This document shows positions 1 to 8,603 of a DNA stretch of 27,111 bases, piece after piece. Source of the stretch: a bacterium (GTDB taxonomy: Bacteria; JAMOTN01). How positions within the stretch are numbered: position 1 is the stretch's first letter; each line of letters begins with the position of its first letter. The notes beneath the pieces are model-generated. The model had not been told where the DNA came from. It made no database searches and saw nothing but the letters and a program-made list of their open reading frames with translations. Location of the stretch: assembly GCA_027062325.1 (NCBI GenBank), contig JAMOTN010000054.1, positions 1 through 27,111 of the forward strand, written 5' to 3'. A program made the position numbers and the translations under genes.

Positions 1-2
1 CC

Positions 3-359
3 CCCCCCATTATCAAGGTATCCCCCTTTAAATACGATCCAGAAGATGTAAACGTATACGAATTAAAACTTCCTGTTCCAGAACCTCAATTAGAATACGC
101 TGTCTTAAAAGAACCACTTTTCTCTCCCGTTAACTTACGAGTGGAACCGAAAGGTGACAGTGTTAGAGTTGTATTCAAATACACTCCAGACAATTTCTCA
201 GTTAAAGTCTTTCTTAAAGGAAAAAAAGTGCATTTCACAAATCCACTGGTTTTGAACTTTTACAAACCTACTAATTGGGCAAACTTCGCGGGATATTTTG
301 CAGTTTTTCTTGCAATAGCTATCCTAGCAATATTCTTATGGCGCTCAAGAATTAGTTAA
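3..359 (+). CDS. C-terminal part of a membrane-anchored (probably exported) protein; 5' end outside window
   Basis: The reading frame is open from the left edge (base 3) to TAA at 357-359, so this is the last ~118 residues of a longer protein. A GTG at 141 lies mid-frame and need not be the start. The visible part is Pro/Val/Lys-rich, beta-type sequence, ending in one hydrophobic helix (about the last 25 residues, AGYFAVFLAIAILAIFLW) and a short basic tail RSRIS. This is the topology of a protein with its bulk outside the membrane, held by a C-terminal anchor. The next gene begins 15 bp downstream on the same strand, so it is probably the first visible gene of a four-gene operon. I do not recognise the family. 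Confidence 0.6.
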   Translation, partial: PPIIKVSPFKYDPEDVNVYELKLPVPEPQLEYAVLKEPLFSPVNLRVEPKGDSVRVVFKYTPDNFSVKVFLKGKKVHFTNPLVLNFYKPTNWANFAGYFAVFLAIAILAIFLWRSRIS

Positions 360-374
360 AAAAGGTCTGCAGCA

Positions 375-1100
375 ATGGAAAGTAGCTATAAATTAGTTGT
401 ATCAATTAAAGCAGCTCGACTCATAAATGAAAACCTAGAAAAAATCAGCTCTGCAATTGGTACGCGTATCATTCCAATATTTATTATCTCTTCAAATCCA
501 TATCACCCAGTTAACACTCACAGTGATACCAATGTGCTAAAAATTGATAAAACACTATTTATAAACGCGAACACACGTTTTTACCCAGAAATTCCATTTA
601 ATAAATACACCGTTATAAAAATTCCTCTAGGAAAAAAATGGCCTTTGAGTACTCTTATAAACATTTTCATATCCCGGAAAAAAGTGGCAATTCTAAATCC
701 CAAAACCTCCTCCCCACTTGTAAAGTCACTTTTAGAAAAGAAATCTTTCACCTTTATTCACACTAAACAGTCGTACGCTGCATGTAGCTGCATAGAAATA
801 GGAGATACCATAGTCACCTCAGATAAAGGCATATACAAAACCCTTCGTAAAAAAGGCATACCTACCCAGCTATTTTCCTCAAATATAAAGTTGCCAGGCC
901 CTATAAATACCAAAATTCACACAGGCTTCATAGGCGGTGCATGCTTTAGCTGGCAAAACAATACTCTCTTTTCATTTGGCTACTCAAAAGAATTACAAAA
1001 AATATGCAGTGAATATAATTTAAAATACATTCCACTGCAATTTCATAATGTTAAAATGAATAATGTCATTTATGATTTTGGCGGAGGAGTGTTCATCTGA
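375..1100 (+). CDS. DUF6873-like (GME/pentein-fold) protein of unknown function
   Basis: This 241-aa soluble protein has no signal peptide or membrane helix. Its motif order resembles the DUF6873 family: an early 'HPVNTHSDTN' segment (residues 44-53), 'YAACSC' (134-139), 'TIVTSDKGIYK' (145-155), 'GFIGGAC' (184-190) and a C-terminal 'DFGGGVFI'. The family is thought to share the guanidino-modifying-enzyme (pentein) fold, but no reaction is established, so I assign no substrate. The match is by recall of motif order and is moderate. ATG 375 follows an AAGG-type ribosome binding site and lies 15 bp after the previous stop. The next gene starts 14 bp after this stop, which indicates co-transcription. 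Confidence 0.6.
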   Translation: MESSYKLVVSIKAARLINENLEKISSAIGTRIIPIFIISSNPYHPVNTHSDTNVLKIDKTLFINANTRFYPEIPFNKYTVIKIPLGKKWPLSTLINIFISRKKVAILNPKTSSPLVKSLLEKKSFTFIHTKQSYAACSCIEIGDTIVTSDKGIYKTLRKKGIPTQLFSSNIKLPGPINTKIHTGFIGGACFSWQNNTLFSFGYSKELQKICSEYNLKYIPLQFHNVKMNNVIYDFGGGVFI

Positions 1101-1114
1101 TAAAATAGAGTGCT

Positions 1115-2857
1115 ATGAGTGATCCAACAGTTACAAAATTTACCGAAAAGATCTTATACCTGAATGAACGTGAATTTATCGAATACTTAACTGAAGTCCT
1201 TTCTTCAATAAGCCCCTCCTGGCATCTCATAGCTAAACTGCCGGGATCAAATTCAGGTATTTCACGGGGTATTCCTTCTTCTGCTCTCGAAAGTATAAAG
1301 TTGTTTATTGACAGCGAAGAGGTAATGATTATAAAGTGCATCCCAGAAGTCAAGGACTTTCTCGAAGAGTTAATCCCAGTAATAAAGCTTAAGTATCTCC
1401 AACTCAAAACTCAAAAGAACCTTGAGATCTCAAAGAAACACATTTCAAGCCTATCAACTATAATAAAAAGCTTATCTTCAAATGTGGAAAGTTCACACCT
1501 ACTAAAAGACATTCTCATGTACGCAGTGGAGCTGGTTAAAGCAGATCACGCAGCATTGTTCCTAAAAGATAAAGAAAAACTTATCCCTACAGCAACTTAC
1601 AACGTAGCTGAAGAACTAACTTATCACATTGGAGAAAGCCTAGTAGGTTGGGTCGCCAAAACATCAACACCCATATTTGTAAAAGACACAAGTAAAGACA
1701 ACCGTTTTAAACCAAAAGCAGGCCTCACTATAAAAAGTGACATTTCTGTTCCTCTCACTGTAAAAAATAAAGTAGCAGGAGTTTTATCTGTGGGAAAAAG
1801 CAGCACCTACTTCTCTGATGAGGATTTTGAAATAATGCTAAACTATGCAAATGCAGCCTCGGCTGTTTTAAACTTTTTAAAGCTACTTTCAGAACAAAAG
1901 CAGTTGGTGTGGGATCTGGAGTTACTATTTAAAACCTCCACTCATATCTTCTCGGGAAATGTAAACTCAATAATTTCAAGAACAGCCTCACTTGCTATGG
2001 AAGCACTTGAGTGTAAACACTGCAGCATAATCGTTTTGAAAAATGAATCAATAATTGACAGGCAATTATCTGTTGGACTCACACATCCTGTAACAACTGT
2101 CGAAGAAACCCGTCTCTTGAAAAAATTAATTGAGATAAAAAAACCTATAATACTGAATTCTCTCTCCGATTGGAAAAAATTGGACCTTGAACCATCCTCG
2201 AATTACTCATCTCTGAATCTAATAGCAACTCCAATGCTAGTTGAGAACCAAATAATCGGCGCAATATTTGCAACAGATAAGATAAACCCTCCATTTTCTC
2301 CACAAGATCTTCATCTTTTAACAACTCTTGCCACCTATGCAGCAGCAGCAATAATAAAGAGCAAATTAGAAACCGAAACTTACGTTGACCCGTTAACTCA
2401 AACTCACAATAGACGTTACCTTGAAAAGATAGCTCTAAGTATAAACAGCCGAGCAAAAGGAGGCGAACGCTTTTCCATAATAATGGTTGACATAGATCAT
2501 TTCAAAAAAATCAACGACACGTATGGTCACCAAATGGGTGATAACATACTTCAACTGGTAAGTTACACCTTTAAAACCATGCTTCGCGAAAACGACACAA
2601 TCATTCGCTACGGCGGGGAAGAATTTTTGCTTATTCTTCCTAAAGCTGACAAGGCTAGCGCTTTTCACATTATGGAGAGAATAAGACAACAGCTTTTCAA
2701 ATTCTCACAAGGCCGTTTCGGACTTGAAGTTACCTTAAGTGCCGGCATTTGTGAAATGCCAAGTGAAGCAGAATATCTTGAAGAAGCCATTAAGATAGCA
2801 GATGACAGACTCTACACCGCCAAAAATACAGGACGCAACAAGGTGATAATCGAATGA
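1115..2857 (+). CDS. Diguanylate cyclase with two GAF domains (GAF-GAF-GGDEF)
   Basis: A predicted cytoplasmic enzyme of 580 aa that makes c-di-GMP from two GTP. Residues 1-110 form an unassigned N-terminal region. GAF 1 spans about 125-258 (for example 'GESLVGWVAKTSTPIFVKD') and GAF 2 about 275-415; both are likely ligand sensors. The GGDEF domain spans 421-580, with 'DPLTQTHNRRYLE', metal-binding 'VDIDHFKKINDTYGH' (458-472) and the active-site motif GGEEF (500-504). An RxxD sequence (R491-D494) lies exactly five residues before GGEEF, which is the position of the product-inhibition I-site, so feedback control is probably intact. No transmembrane segment or EAL domain is seen. The stop overlaps the next start as ATGA. 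The ribosome binding site is weak (a purine-rich 'AGAG' just upstream), suggesting translational coupling with neighbours. Confidence 0.93.
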   Translation: MSDPTVTKFTEKILYLNEREFIEYLTEVLSSISPSWHLIAKLPGSNSGISRGIPSSALESIKLFIDSEEVMIIKCIPEVKDFLEELIPVIKLKYLQLKTQKNLEISKKHISSLSTIIKSLSSNVESSHLLKDILMYAVELVKADHAALFLKDKEKLIPTATYNVAEELTYHIGESLVGWVAKTSTPIFVKDTSKDNRFKPKAGLTIKSDISVPLTVKNKVAGVLSVGKSSTYFSDEDFEIMLNYANAASAVLNFLKLLSEQKQLVWDLELLFKTSTHIFSGNVNSIISRTASLAMEALECKHCSIIVLKNESIIDRQLSVGLTHPVTTVEETRLLKKLIEIKKPIILNSLSDWKKLDLEPSSNYSSLNLIATPMLVENQIIGAIFATDKINPPFSPQDLHLLTTLATYAAAAIIKSKLETETYVDPLTQTHNRRYLEKIALSINSRAKGGERFSIIMVDIDHFKKINDTYGHQMGDNILQLVSYTFKTMLRENDTIIRYGGEEFLLILPKADKASAFHIMERIRQQLFKFSQGRFGLEVTLSAGICEMPSEAEYLEEAIKIADDRLYTAKNTGRNKVIIE

Positions 2858-3696
2858 TAAATAAAATTCTGACTAGATTTAAAGCTCACTCTTTTCTATT
2901 TTTCATAGATGGTAAACCATACATAGATTTCAAAGTAGCTAAGGACTTCCCATTTGGTTATTCACTTAATCTACTTTCTCGACCTATGAGGTACTTTATA
3001 CAAAAGGGAGCATTTATTCATGCTCCTCTGCTTATCTCACTCATAAAAAAACTGCAAGATGAACAGTCAAACACCTCCATATTAATACCGATTACACAAG
3101 AACAAAGCAAAACTATAAGCCAATACTTTGGCTGTTCAAGCAAAGTGGATAACTTTTGGACTTTGAATCTAGAAAAGCAAAATAGTCTTTTATCTAAAGG
3201 CTTCATCACCTCATCAACCATAATAAACAGTTTTATAACATCAAAATTCTGGGTAACTCCTTTGAATCACTTATTGAAATTTCCCGAACTTTTTGACACA
3301 TTAACCAACTCAAACTCCACCTCAAGACACACTATTTTTGCCACCCTACTATTTTCACATCTCTGGAAAAAATGGCTAAAAAAACTCTATAAAAAATCCT
3401 GTGAGATCTTCTCAATTCTTAAAGAAGAAGTGCATTTAATTGAAAAATCCATACAAAAAGCAGAAGCTAAATTAACCTCCAAACTTACAATAACCATCAC
3501 CGTTGAAAGTAAACTAAATGCCAAAGAATTAGAAAATCTCCTTGAAAAAAACCGAATACTAGCACACACAACCGATTTATCTACTTCCAAAAACTCAATA
3601 ACACTTTATTTCCCAGTAACTGTTCACAACTCCGACGTAAAATTCGCAATGAGAAAATTGAGAAGAATACTAAAAACTCTTTCTATTTCAAATTAA
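2854..3696 (+). CDS. Hypothetical protein, translationally coupled to the diguanylate cyclase
   Basis: 280 aa, no family recognised. The ATG overlaps the stop of the diguanylate cyclase (ATGA at 2854-2857), strong evidence for coupled translation and an operon. No signal peptide or clear membrane helix. Residues ~165-215 are rich in Lys/Leu and likely helical (LWKKWLKKLYKKSCEIF, then an EEV..IEKSIQKAEAKL stretch). The C-terminal ~75 residues alternate beta-like and helical segments (LTITITVES, then ITLYFPVTVH, then KFAMRKLRRILKTL), suggesting a small alpha/beta domain. Overlap with the GGDEF gene suggests a role in the same c-di-GMP circuit, but that is inference only. It converges on and shares the TTAA stop bases with the next gene. 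It is very Gly-poor and Ser/Thr/Asn-rich, matching the C-rich coding strand. Confidence 0.75.
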   Translation: MINKILTRFKAHSFLFFIDGKPYIDFKVAKDFPFGYSLNLLSRPMRYFIQKGAFIHAPLLISLIKKLQDEQSNTSILIPITQEQSKTISQYFGCSSKVDNFWTLNLEKQNSLLSKGFITSSTIINSFITSKFWVTPLNHLLKFPELFDTLTNSNSTSRHTIFATLLFSHLWKKWLKKLYKKSCEIFSILKEEVHLIEKSIQKAEAKLTSKLTITITVESKLNAKELENLLEKNRILAHTTDLSTSKNSITLYFPVTVHNSDVKFAMRKLRRILKTLSISN

Positions 3697-4442
3697 CGCA
3701 CTTTGGACAATAACCATGCCTTGAATTGCAAATAGGTGTCTAAGATAAATGCTATCGGATTCGAAAGTTCTTTTAATAACTGCTTAAAACCCCTTTTTCT
3801 CAAACCAGGTAAACTCTCTGGAGCTATCCCCACAGCATCCACTATGTAGCTACTAAGTAAATTCGGCTCACCTTTTCCATTCCAAGCAGCCCAAGTGTAC
3901 TTCAAAGAAGGCCTGTAAGTCCACAATCTATCCGGTACCCACGGCAGAATCCAGGCGTATTCCCACCACTTAAGCAAAATACCGCGACAGGTATTTGAGC
4001 CATAATTATCGAAAAACCTCTCAAACGCTACAAAAGCTATCTGGGAAGGTAACACATTTTGATCAAAAAATATCCATATGCTTTTTCTCTTACGCACCGC
4101 ACTATGTTTAAAACGCTTGAAGTCAAGGGGAAGACCAATATTAAATTCAAACTCAAGTGCATTTTTTAAAATCTCAACTTCATTCAAAAAATCCACCCTT
4201 CCAAACCATACAACGTATAAACTTAGTTGCTGTGGATTTAAAAAAGCTTTTTTAGATCTCTCATCATCATCTTCACTTCCTTTTAAATAATAGTTGTTAA
4301 TTCTCTTCAAAATTTTAAAAAACTTCTCACGATCCTTGGCAAACATCACCAATGTAAAGTGCCCCTTAGGATAAGGTGTAATTTCACCTATAACTTCACT
4401 TAAATTTAAAGTTTTGAAAATGTAGCCCTGCTCCTTCTTCAA
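3693..4442 (-). CDS. Hypothetical Trp-rich protein
   Basis: 249 aa, no family recognised. It starts with TTG (4442-4440) behind a good ribosome binding site: the minus strand reads AGGGGGG about 7 nt upstream. It is cytoplasmic by appearance, with no signal peptide or membrane helix. The striking feature is seven Trp between residues 159 and 187 (W159, W160, W164, W168, W174, W184, W187) in a basic, aromatic stretch ('LLKWWEYAWILPWVPDRLW'). The C-terminal part has 'ESLPGLRKRGFKQLLKEL', which is amphipathic and vaguely helix-hairpin-helix-like. Its stop overlaps the stop of the opposite-strand gene by four bases. It is divergent from the O-antigen ligase-like gene across a 129-bp gap that must hold both promoters. 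Confidence 0.7.
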   Translation of the reverse strand: MKKEQGYIFKTLNLSEVIGEITPYPKGHFTLVMFAKDREKFFKILKRINNYYLKGSEDDDERSKKAFLNPQQLSLYVVWFGRVDFLNEVEILKNALEFEFNIGLPLDFKRFKHSAVRKRKSIWIFFDQNVLPSQIAFVAFERFFDNYGSNTCRGILLKWWEYAWILPWVPDRLWTYRPSLKYTWAAWNGKGEPNLLSSYIVDAVGIAPESLPGLRKRGFKQLLKELSNPIAFILDTYLQFKAWLLSKVR

Positions 4443-4571
4443 CTAATTCCCCCCTACCAAACCATTAATACAACCTAACCCTTAGAACCTTTCTTTTGAT
4501 GTATATTTTAACCTTTTTTCTTATACTTTTTAAGAAAGCAATAAAATGAAAGTAATGCGGAGGATAAAAAT

Positions 4572-6068
4572 TTGCAGCGCCTCGGTATAAATCGTGCAAT
4601 AATCTCCGGCTTGATAATTCTCCTACCATCACTTCACATAACCCTTCTTGCAGACTCATTCCGCCCCATAAAGTTTGCTGCCTTTTTAATAATTACAGCG
4701 CTAATAGCAATCTCAACTGAATCACTTCGCCTCCCTAAAAATGCCTGGTTGCTTTTTCCTATATTTCTAGCTCTGGAACCTAATTCCCCATCTATACTGC
4801 TCCTTGCAGCAATTCTAATGACAATGAGCGACTTCCTTCAAAAGAAAAATTTTGACTGGGAAATAGCAATTTCCACATTCCTTCCCATCCTCTTTTGGTT
4901 AATTTACAACGTCGAATATCCAAAAAAATTCATATCCACTTTCGGAAATAGATCTTACTTGTCCTCATTCTTAGCGGCAGCAATACCTTATACAGTAAAA
5001 TTTTCTCCCCCCCTTGCATATCTATCCACCCTAATAATAAGCTTCTCGGGATGTCGCGCTTCAACCCTTGCCTTAATGCTCATCTCAACAATAGCCATAT
5101 CTCGAAAATTTTATCCAAAACAATTTGCAAACATCCTTTTATTACTTACACTATCTATCCCTATCTTTTTTATTTATAAATCCGGGATAGCAACCAGAAA
5201 CTGGACTCCTAGTGCAAATGCAGAAAGAGTAAAGATAGTAACAAACTGCATAAACATCGCTCTAAAAAAACCAATGGGAATAGGCATTGGAAACACTCCC
5301 TCTAAACTTCTAGAAGAATCTCTAAAGCACGACTTCCCAGTAATTAGAACTGATTGGTGTCACAACGAATACATTCAAACAATAGTAGAGATGGGAATTC
5401 TAGGATTATTTCCAATAGTCTTTTTCATTATTCCACTAATTCACATTCTTACCAATCCAAAAATTCCTCCCAATTCCCACAAACTCCTCTACACCCTTAG
5501 CCTTACCAGCATAGCCTTCGAATCCCTGGTATTTTTCCCTCTTCATATTCCACCCGTAGCCTTTATTGCCCTTTATTCATTTACAAAGTTAATCTCAAAA
5601 TCAAGTTCAAAACCAACAAAATTAATCAATGGAGTGTGGAAAGTTGTAAAGTACTTTATTGCCTTATCCCTCCTAGTAAATGCTGCATTTATTATATGGA
5701 AAGCAAGAATCTATAGAGAGTTTTTAGACAAACCTTCCTTGCAAAATGCTCAAAAGGTTTTAAAATTTAAATTTGATCCTTTTCTGGCCTTCAAGGCAGG
5801 CTTTATAGCACAACAAAATGCTGATTTAAAAAATGCTGTAAAATTCTATGCAATGAGTGCTCTCCCCGAAGCAAAGTTCAATCTATCTTTAATACTTCTC
5901 CAACTCAATGAAAAAAAACAAGCTTGTAAAATTTTGAGGCAACTCAGTTCTCAATATCCATGGTTTGACAAAGCTAATAAACTGTACAAAAAAGCTTGTC
6001 TAAAGAGCCCATACCATCACTCAACTAAAAGTCGTTCTAAAACTTCAAACACATCTTCCTCGATGTAA
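4572..6068 (+). CDS. O-antigen ligase/polymerase-like membrane protein with C-terminal TPR-like region
   Basis: 498 aa, inner-membrane protein of the O-antigen ligase / Wzy (Wzy_C) superfamily, which transfers or polymerises surface polysaccharide from a lipid carrier outside the membrane. About ten hydrophobic helices run between residues 8 and 375. The family signatures are 'SGCRASTLALML' (159-170, with Arg162) and the periplasmic loop: 'KPMGIGIGN' (233-241) followed by 'CHNEYIQTIVEMGILGL' (263-279, His264). Residues ~390-475 are soluble and helical with TPR-like spacing, as in some larger family members. The TTG start (4572) is chosen because GGAGG lies 8 nt upstream. The last 52 bp overlap the convergent helicase gene, and the tail 'HHSTKSRSKTSNTSSSM' looks unstructured. 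No other polysaccharide gene is nearby, so the substrate is unknown. Confidence 0.85.
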   Translation: MQRLGINRAIISGLIILLPSLHITLLADSFRPIKFAAFLIITALIAISTESLRLPKNAWLLFPIFLALEPNSPSILLLAAILMTMSDFLQKKNFDWEIAISTFLPILFWLIYNVEYPKKFISTFGNRSYLSSFLAAAIPYTVKFSPPLAYLSTLIISFSGCRASTLALMLISTIAISRKFYPKQFANILLLLTLSIPIFFIYKSGIATRNWTPSANAERVKIVTNCINIALKKPMGIGIGNTPSKLLEESLKHDFPVIRTDWCHNEYIQTIVEMGILGLFPIVFFIIPLIHILTNPKIPPNSHKLLYTLSLTSIAFESLVFFPLHIPPVAFIALYSFTKLISKSSSKPTKLINGVWKVVKYFIALSLLVNAAFIIWKARIYREFLDKPSLQNAQKVLKFKFDPFLAFKAGFIAQQNADLKNAVKFYAMSALPEAKFNLSLILLQLNEKKQACKILRQLSSQYPWFDKANKLYKKACLKSPYHHSTKSRSKTSNTSSSM

Positions 6069-8599
6069 TAACTCACTAAAACCAATGGTAGATCTTTCAC
6101 TTGATAAAGTTGTCTCAAAACTTCTGCGTATCTTTTCAATTGGGAAGCAGCCTTTTTTTCACTTTTTGCACTGAGTTTAAATTCGAATACATAAACAGCT
6201 TTATCTCCAATAACCAACAAATCCACTCTGTTACCATCTCTTAACGTAACTTCCCATGCAAACACTAAATTTTTGCTTTCGCCAAACTCTTCCTCCAAAA
6301 AAGCAATAACCCTTTTTACAAATCTATTATTTTTCAAAAGCGCATGCTCAATATCTCCCTTTATTCTATTCACATTTAGGTAAGTTCCTTTTAAATCACA
6401 AAAGGCAGTAAATTCATCCAACCCAAACTCTTTAACTAGAAACTCACTCTTATCAATCAAAATATTCTCACTATTCAACTCATCTGGCCGCCAAATATCC
6501 AATATATCTTCAAATAGCTCCTTTCTATCACTTTTACTCTCTTTCCCTTCTTCTTTTATCAAATCTTTTGAAAACACCACATATAACTCATTTTCAGCCC
6601 GGCTAAGTGCTACATAGTAAATTCTTCTTTCTTCATTCAACTCTTCCAAGGAAGCAACCGCTTTTGAAACAAGCACCGCCACTTCATCTATTTTTCTATT
6701 TCCCCGCCTGTCAAAGAAAGCTACACCGTACTTACCGTAGCTCTGACCTCTACCCTTAGGTTTACTAACAAACACAACAACTCTTTCAAATTCCAGCCCC
6801 TTAGCCTGGTGCACTGTGTAAATAGAATAATCTTCACCCCTGGGCAACACCGCTGAAAATCTAAACTTCGGATAAAATCGAACAAAATTCTCTTTTAATA
6901 TTCCAGAAAATAACTCCCACTCTTGAAGTGCCACACTGTATGAATACGCAAAAGCTGCCTCAAGAGATAAATTGCTTCTCCTCACTGTGTTGGACTTTAT
7001 CTCTATTGCCTTATCAAAAGTAGCATCCTGCCTTGCCGTATTCCCAAAAAACTGCTCAAATCTTTTGAGACCCGCAGGTGGATAAGGAGAATAGTAAAAA
7101 TAGTAATTAGCGTATAGCTTATTCAAATCCACATCTCCTATGGGCACATCTCCTCCATAAACGCTGCCAACAAACCCCCTCTTATTAAGCTCTTTCCAAA
7201 GTTTATATACTTCAATATTTCTTCTAACTATGAAAGTACAATAGCCGTTTTGCAAAAATCGAGCCACATTTTCTAATGAGTCAGCACAATAAAATTCAAC
7301 CTTCCCATTACACTCTCTATTTACCTTTTGCTCACCTTCTCTAAAATAAGTTATTGCATACTCATTTAGTCTTCTTACTACTTCACTACAACTTCTCCAG
7401 TTATCCTCCATGATTAACACTTTTCCAACTTTATTCTCTATCTCATCTACAACAAAGTACTGACTTCCTCTAAAACCATATATACTCTGCTTCACATCTC
7501 CAACTAACACAGTATTTTTAAACCCCTTTCTCATATCCTCTAGAATCCTCAACTGCAGCATATTCAAATCTTGAACTTCATCAATTAGAAAATACCTGTA
7601 CTTTTCAAAAAAGTAATCTGAATTACTCCGCATTATCTTTTTGGCTTGCTGTTGTACAGATGAGTAAGTAATAACTCCTCTTTCTTTTAAAAACTTCCTC
7701 CATCCTCTGATAAACTCGATAAACTCTTCTTTAACCTGAATGTCAAATAAATTATCTTCTCCCTCTTCTATTTTTTTCACATCTTCCTCTATAGAATTTA
7801 AAAGATTGTAAACCTTGGAAAAGGAATTCTTTAAAAGTAGTCTTTTCAAAACATCATCAACATCAGATTTTTTAACAAACTCATTTAAAGCACTCCTATT
7901 CTTGGAACGCAGTGAAGACGATAAAAGTCCTTCCCTTATAGCCTCTTCTTTCAAAATCTCTATTTCAAACCTCAATTTTTTTAAAAGCTTAAACCATTTT
8001 CTCTCCACCTCATCAAGCCAATTATCTACTTCATCCCACATTAAGTCTTCAACAGAAAAGTAACTCTCCAACCTTTTTCGAGCAAAGTAGTTCATAATCT
8101 CATATTTTTTTTCATCGCTCTTTCTCAAATTCAAAAAGTGATCTATATATTCAGCTTTTAAAGCTTCCTCTAAAGTCCCTGTAACAAACTCCCTCGCTCC
8201 AACCTGGGTATAAAAATTCTCAACCACGGAGCTGAAAAATGAATGAAACGTGCCCGAAACAGCCTTTGAAAAATGCTTTGAAAATTCAACAATGTATCCT
8301 CTGAAATCCTCACAGTCCCCCCACACTTTTCTAAGAACAGAAAGAATCCTCTCCTTAAAGGAGCGGGCAGCTTCACGAGTAAAAGTTAAAAATACAATTT
8401 CCTCAGGCAAAACTCCATGTTTTAGAAGCTCAAAATAAATTCTAACCAGTAATGTAGTCTTCCCAGCTCCTGCAGAAGCTTTTACTAAAACCCCATTTCG
8501 AATAACACTAGGGTGCAAAACCTCATCAATTAACTTACTCTTTGGAATATACAAAAGAGCCTTCTCTGCAAGCCTTTTAAACATATCCTCCCTTCCCAC
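6017..8599 (-). CDS. AddA/RecB-like SF1 helicase with C-terminal RecB-family nuclease
   Basis: 860-aa UvrD-family helicase-nuclease, likely for double-strand-break end processing. Helicase motifs in order: Walker A 'ASAGAGKTT' (41-49), Ia 'TFTREAA' (72-78), II 'DEVQD' (340-344), III 'GDVKQSIYGFRGS' (367-379), IV 'NWRS' (400-403), V 'VHQAKGLEF' (596-604), VI 'YYVALSRAENE' (661-671). The C-terminal nuclease shows the full RecB-family set: His752 in 'GDIEHALL', Asp793, 'EFK' (806-808) and 'QLKRY' (820-824). AddA is usually ~1200 aa, so this is a compact form, and no AddB/RecC partner gene is visible. The GTG start lies 4 bp after the protease stop; an internal ATG at codon 6 is too close to its GGGAGG. 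Last gene of the DUF342-RseP operon. The 3' end overlaps the O-antigen ligase-like gene. Confidence 0.9.
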   Translation of the reverse strand: MGREDMFKRLAEKALLYIPKSKLIDEVLHPSVIRNGVLVKASAGAGKTTLLVRIYFELLKHGVLPEEIVFLTFTREAARSFKERILSVLRKVWGDCEDFRGYIVEFSKHFSKAVSGTFHSFFSSVVENFYTQVGAREFVTGTLEEALKAEYIDHFLNLRKSDEKKYEIMNYFARKRLESYFSVEDLMWDEVDNWLDEVERKWFKLLKKLRFEIEILKEEAIREGLLSSSLRSKNRSALNEFVKKSDVDDVLKRLLLKNSFSKVYNLLNSIEEDVKKIEEGEDNLFDIQVKEEFIEFIRGWRKFLKERGVITYSSVQQQAKKIMRSNSDYFFEKYRYFLIDEVQDLNMLQLRILEDMRKGFKNTVLVGDVKQSIYGFRGSQYFVVDEIENKVGKVLIMEDNWRSCSEVVRRLNEYAITYFREGEQKVNRECNGKVEFYCADSLENVARFLQNGYCTFIVRRNIEVYKLWKELNKRGFVGSVYGGDVPIGDVDLNKLYANYYFYYSPYPPAGLKRFEQFFGNTARQDATFDKAIEIKSNTVRRSNLSLEAAFAYSYSVALQEWELFSGILKENFVRFYPKFRFSAVLPRGEDYSIYTVHQAKGLEFERVVVFVSKPKGRGQSYGKYGVAFFDRRGNRKIDEVAVLVSKAVASLEELNEERRIYYVALSRAENELYVVFSKDLIKEEGKESKSDRKELFEDILDIWRPDELNSENILIDKSEFLVKEFGLDEFTAFCDLKGTYLNVNRIKGDIEHALLKNNRFVKRVIAFLEEEFGESKNLVFAWEVTLRDGNRVDLLVIGDKAVYVFEFKLSAKSEKKAASQLKRYAEVLRQLYQVKDLPLVLVSYYIEEDVFEVLERLLVE

Positions 8600-8603
8600 T
8601 TAA

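Noticed and set aside
141-359. Short 72-aa gene starting at GTG 141
   Set aside because: The frame is open and protein-like back to the left edge, so it is the end of a truncated longer gene, not a separate small gene.
4443-4571. Divergent promoters (for example TTGATG at 4496 with TATACT at 4522)
   Set aside because: The spacing is 20 bp and the matches are weak in an AT-rich stretch, so I do not list them as features.
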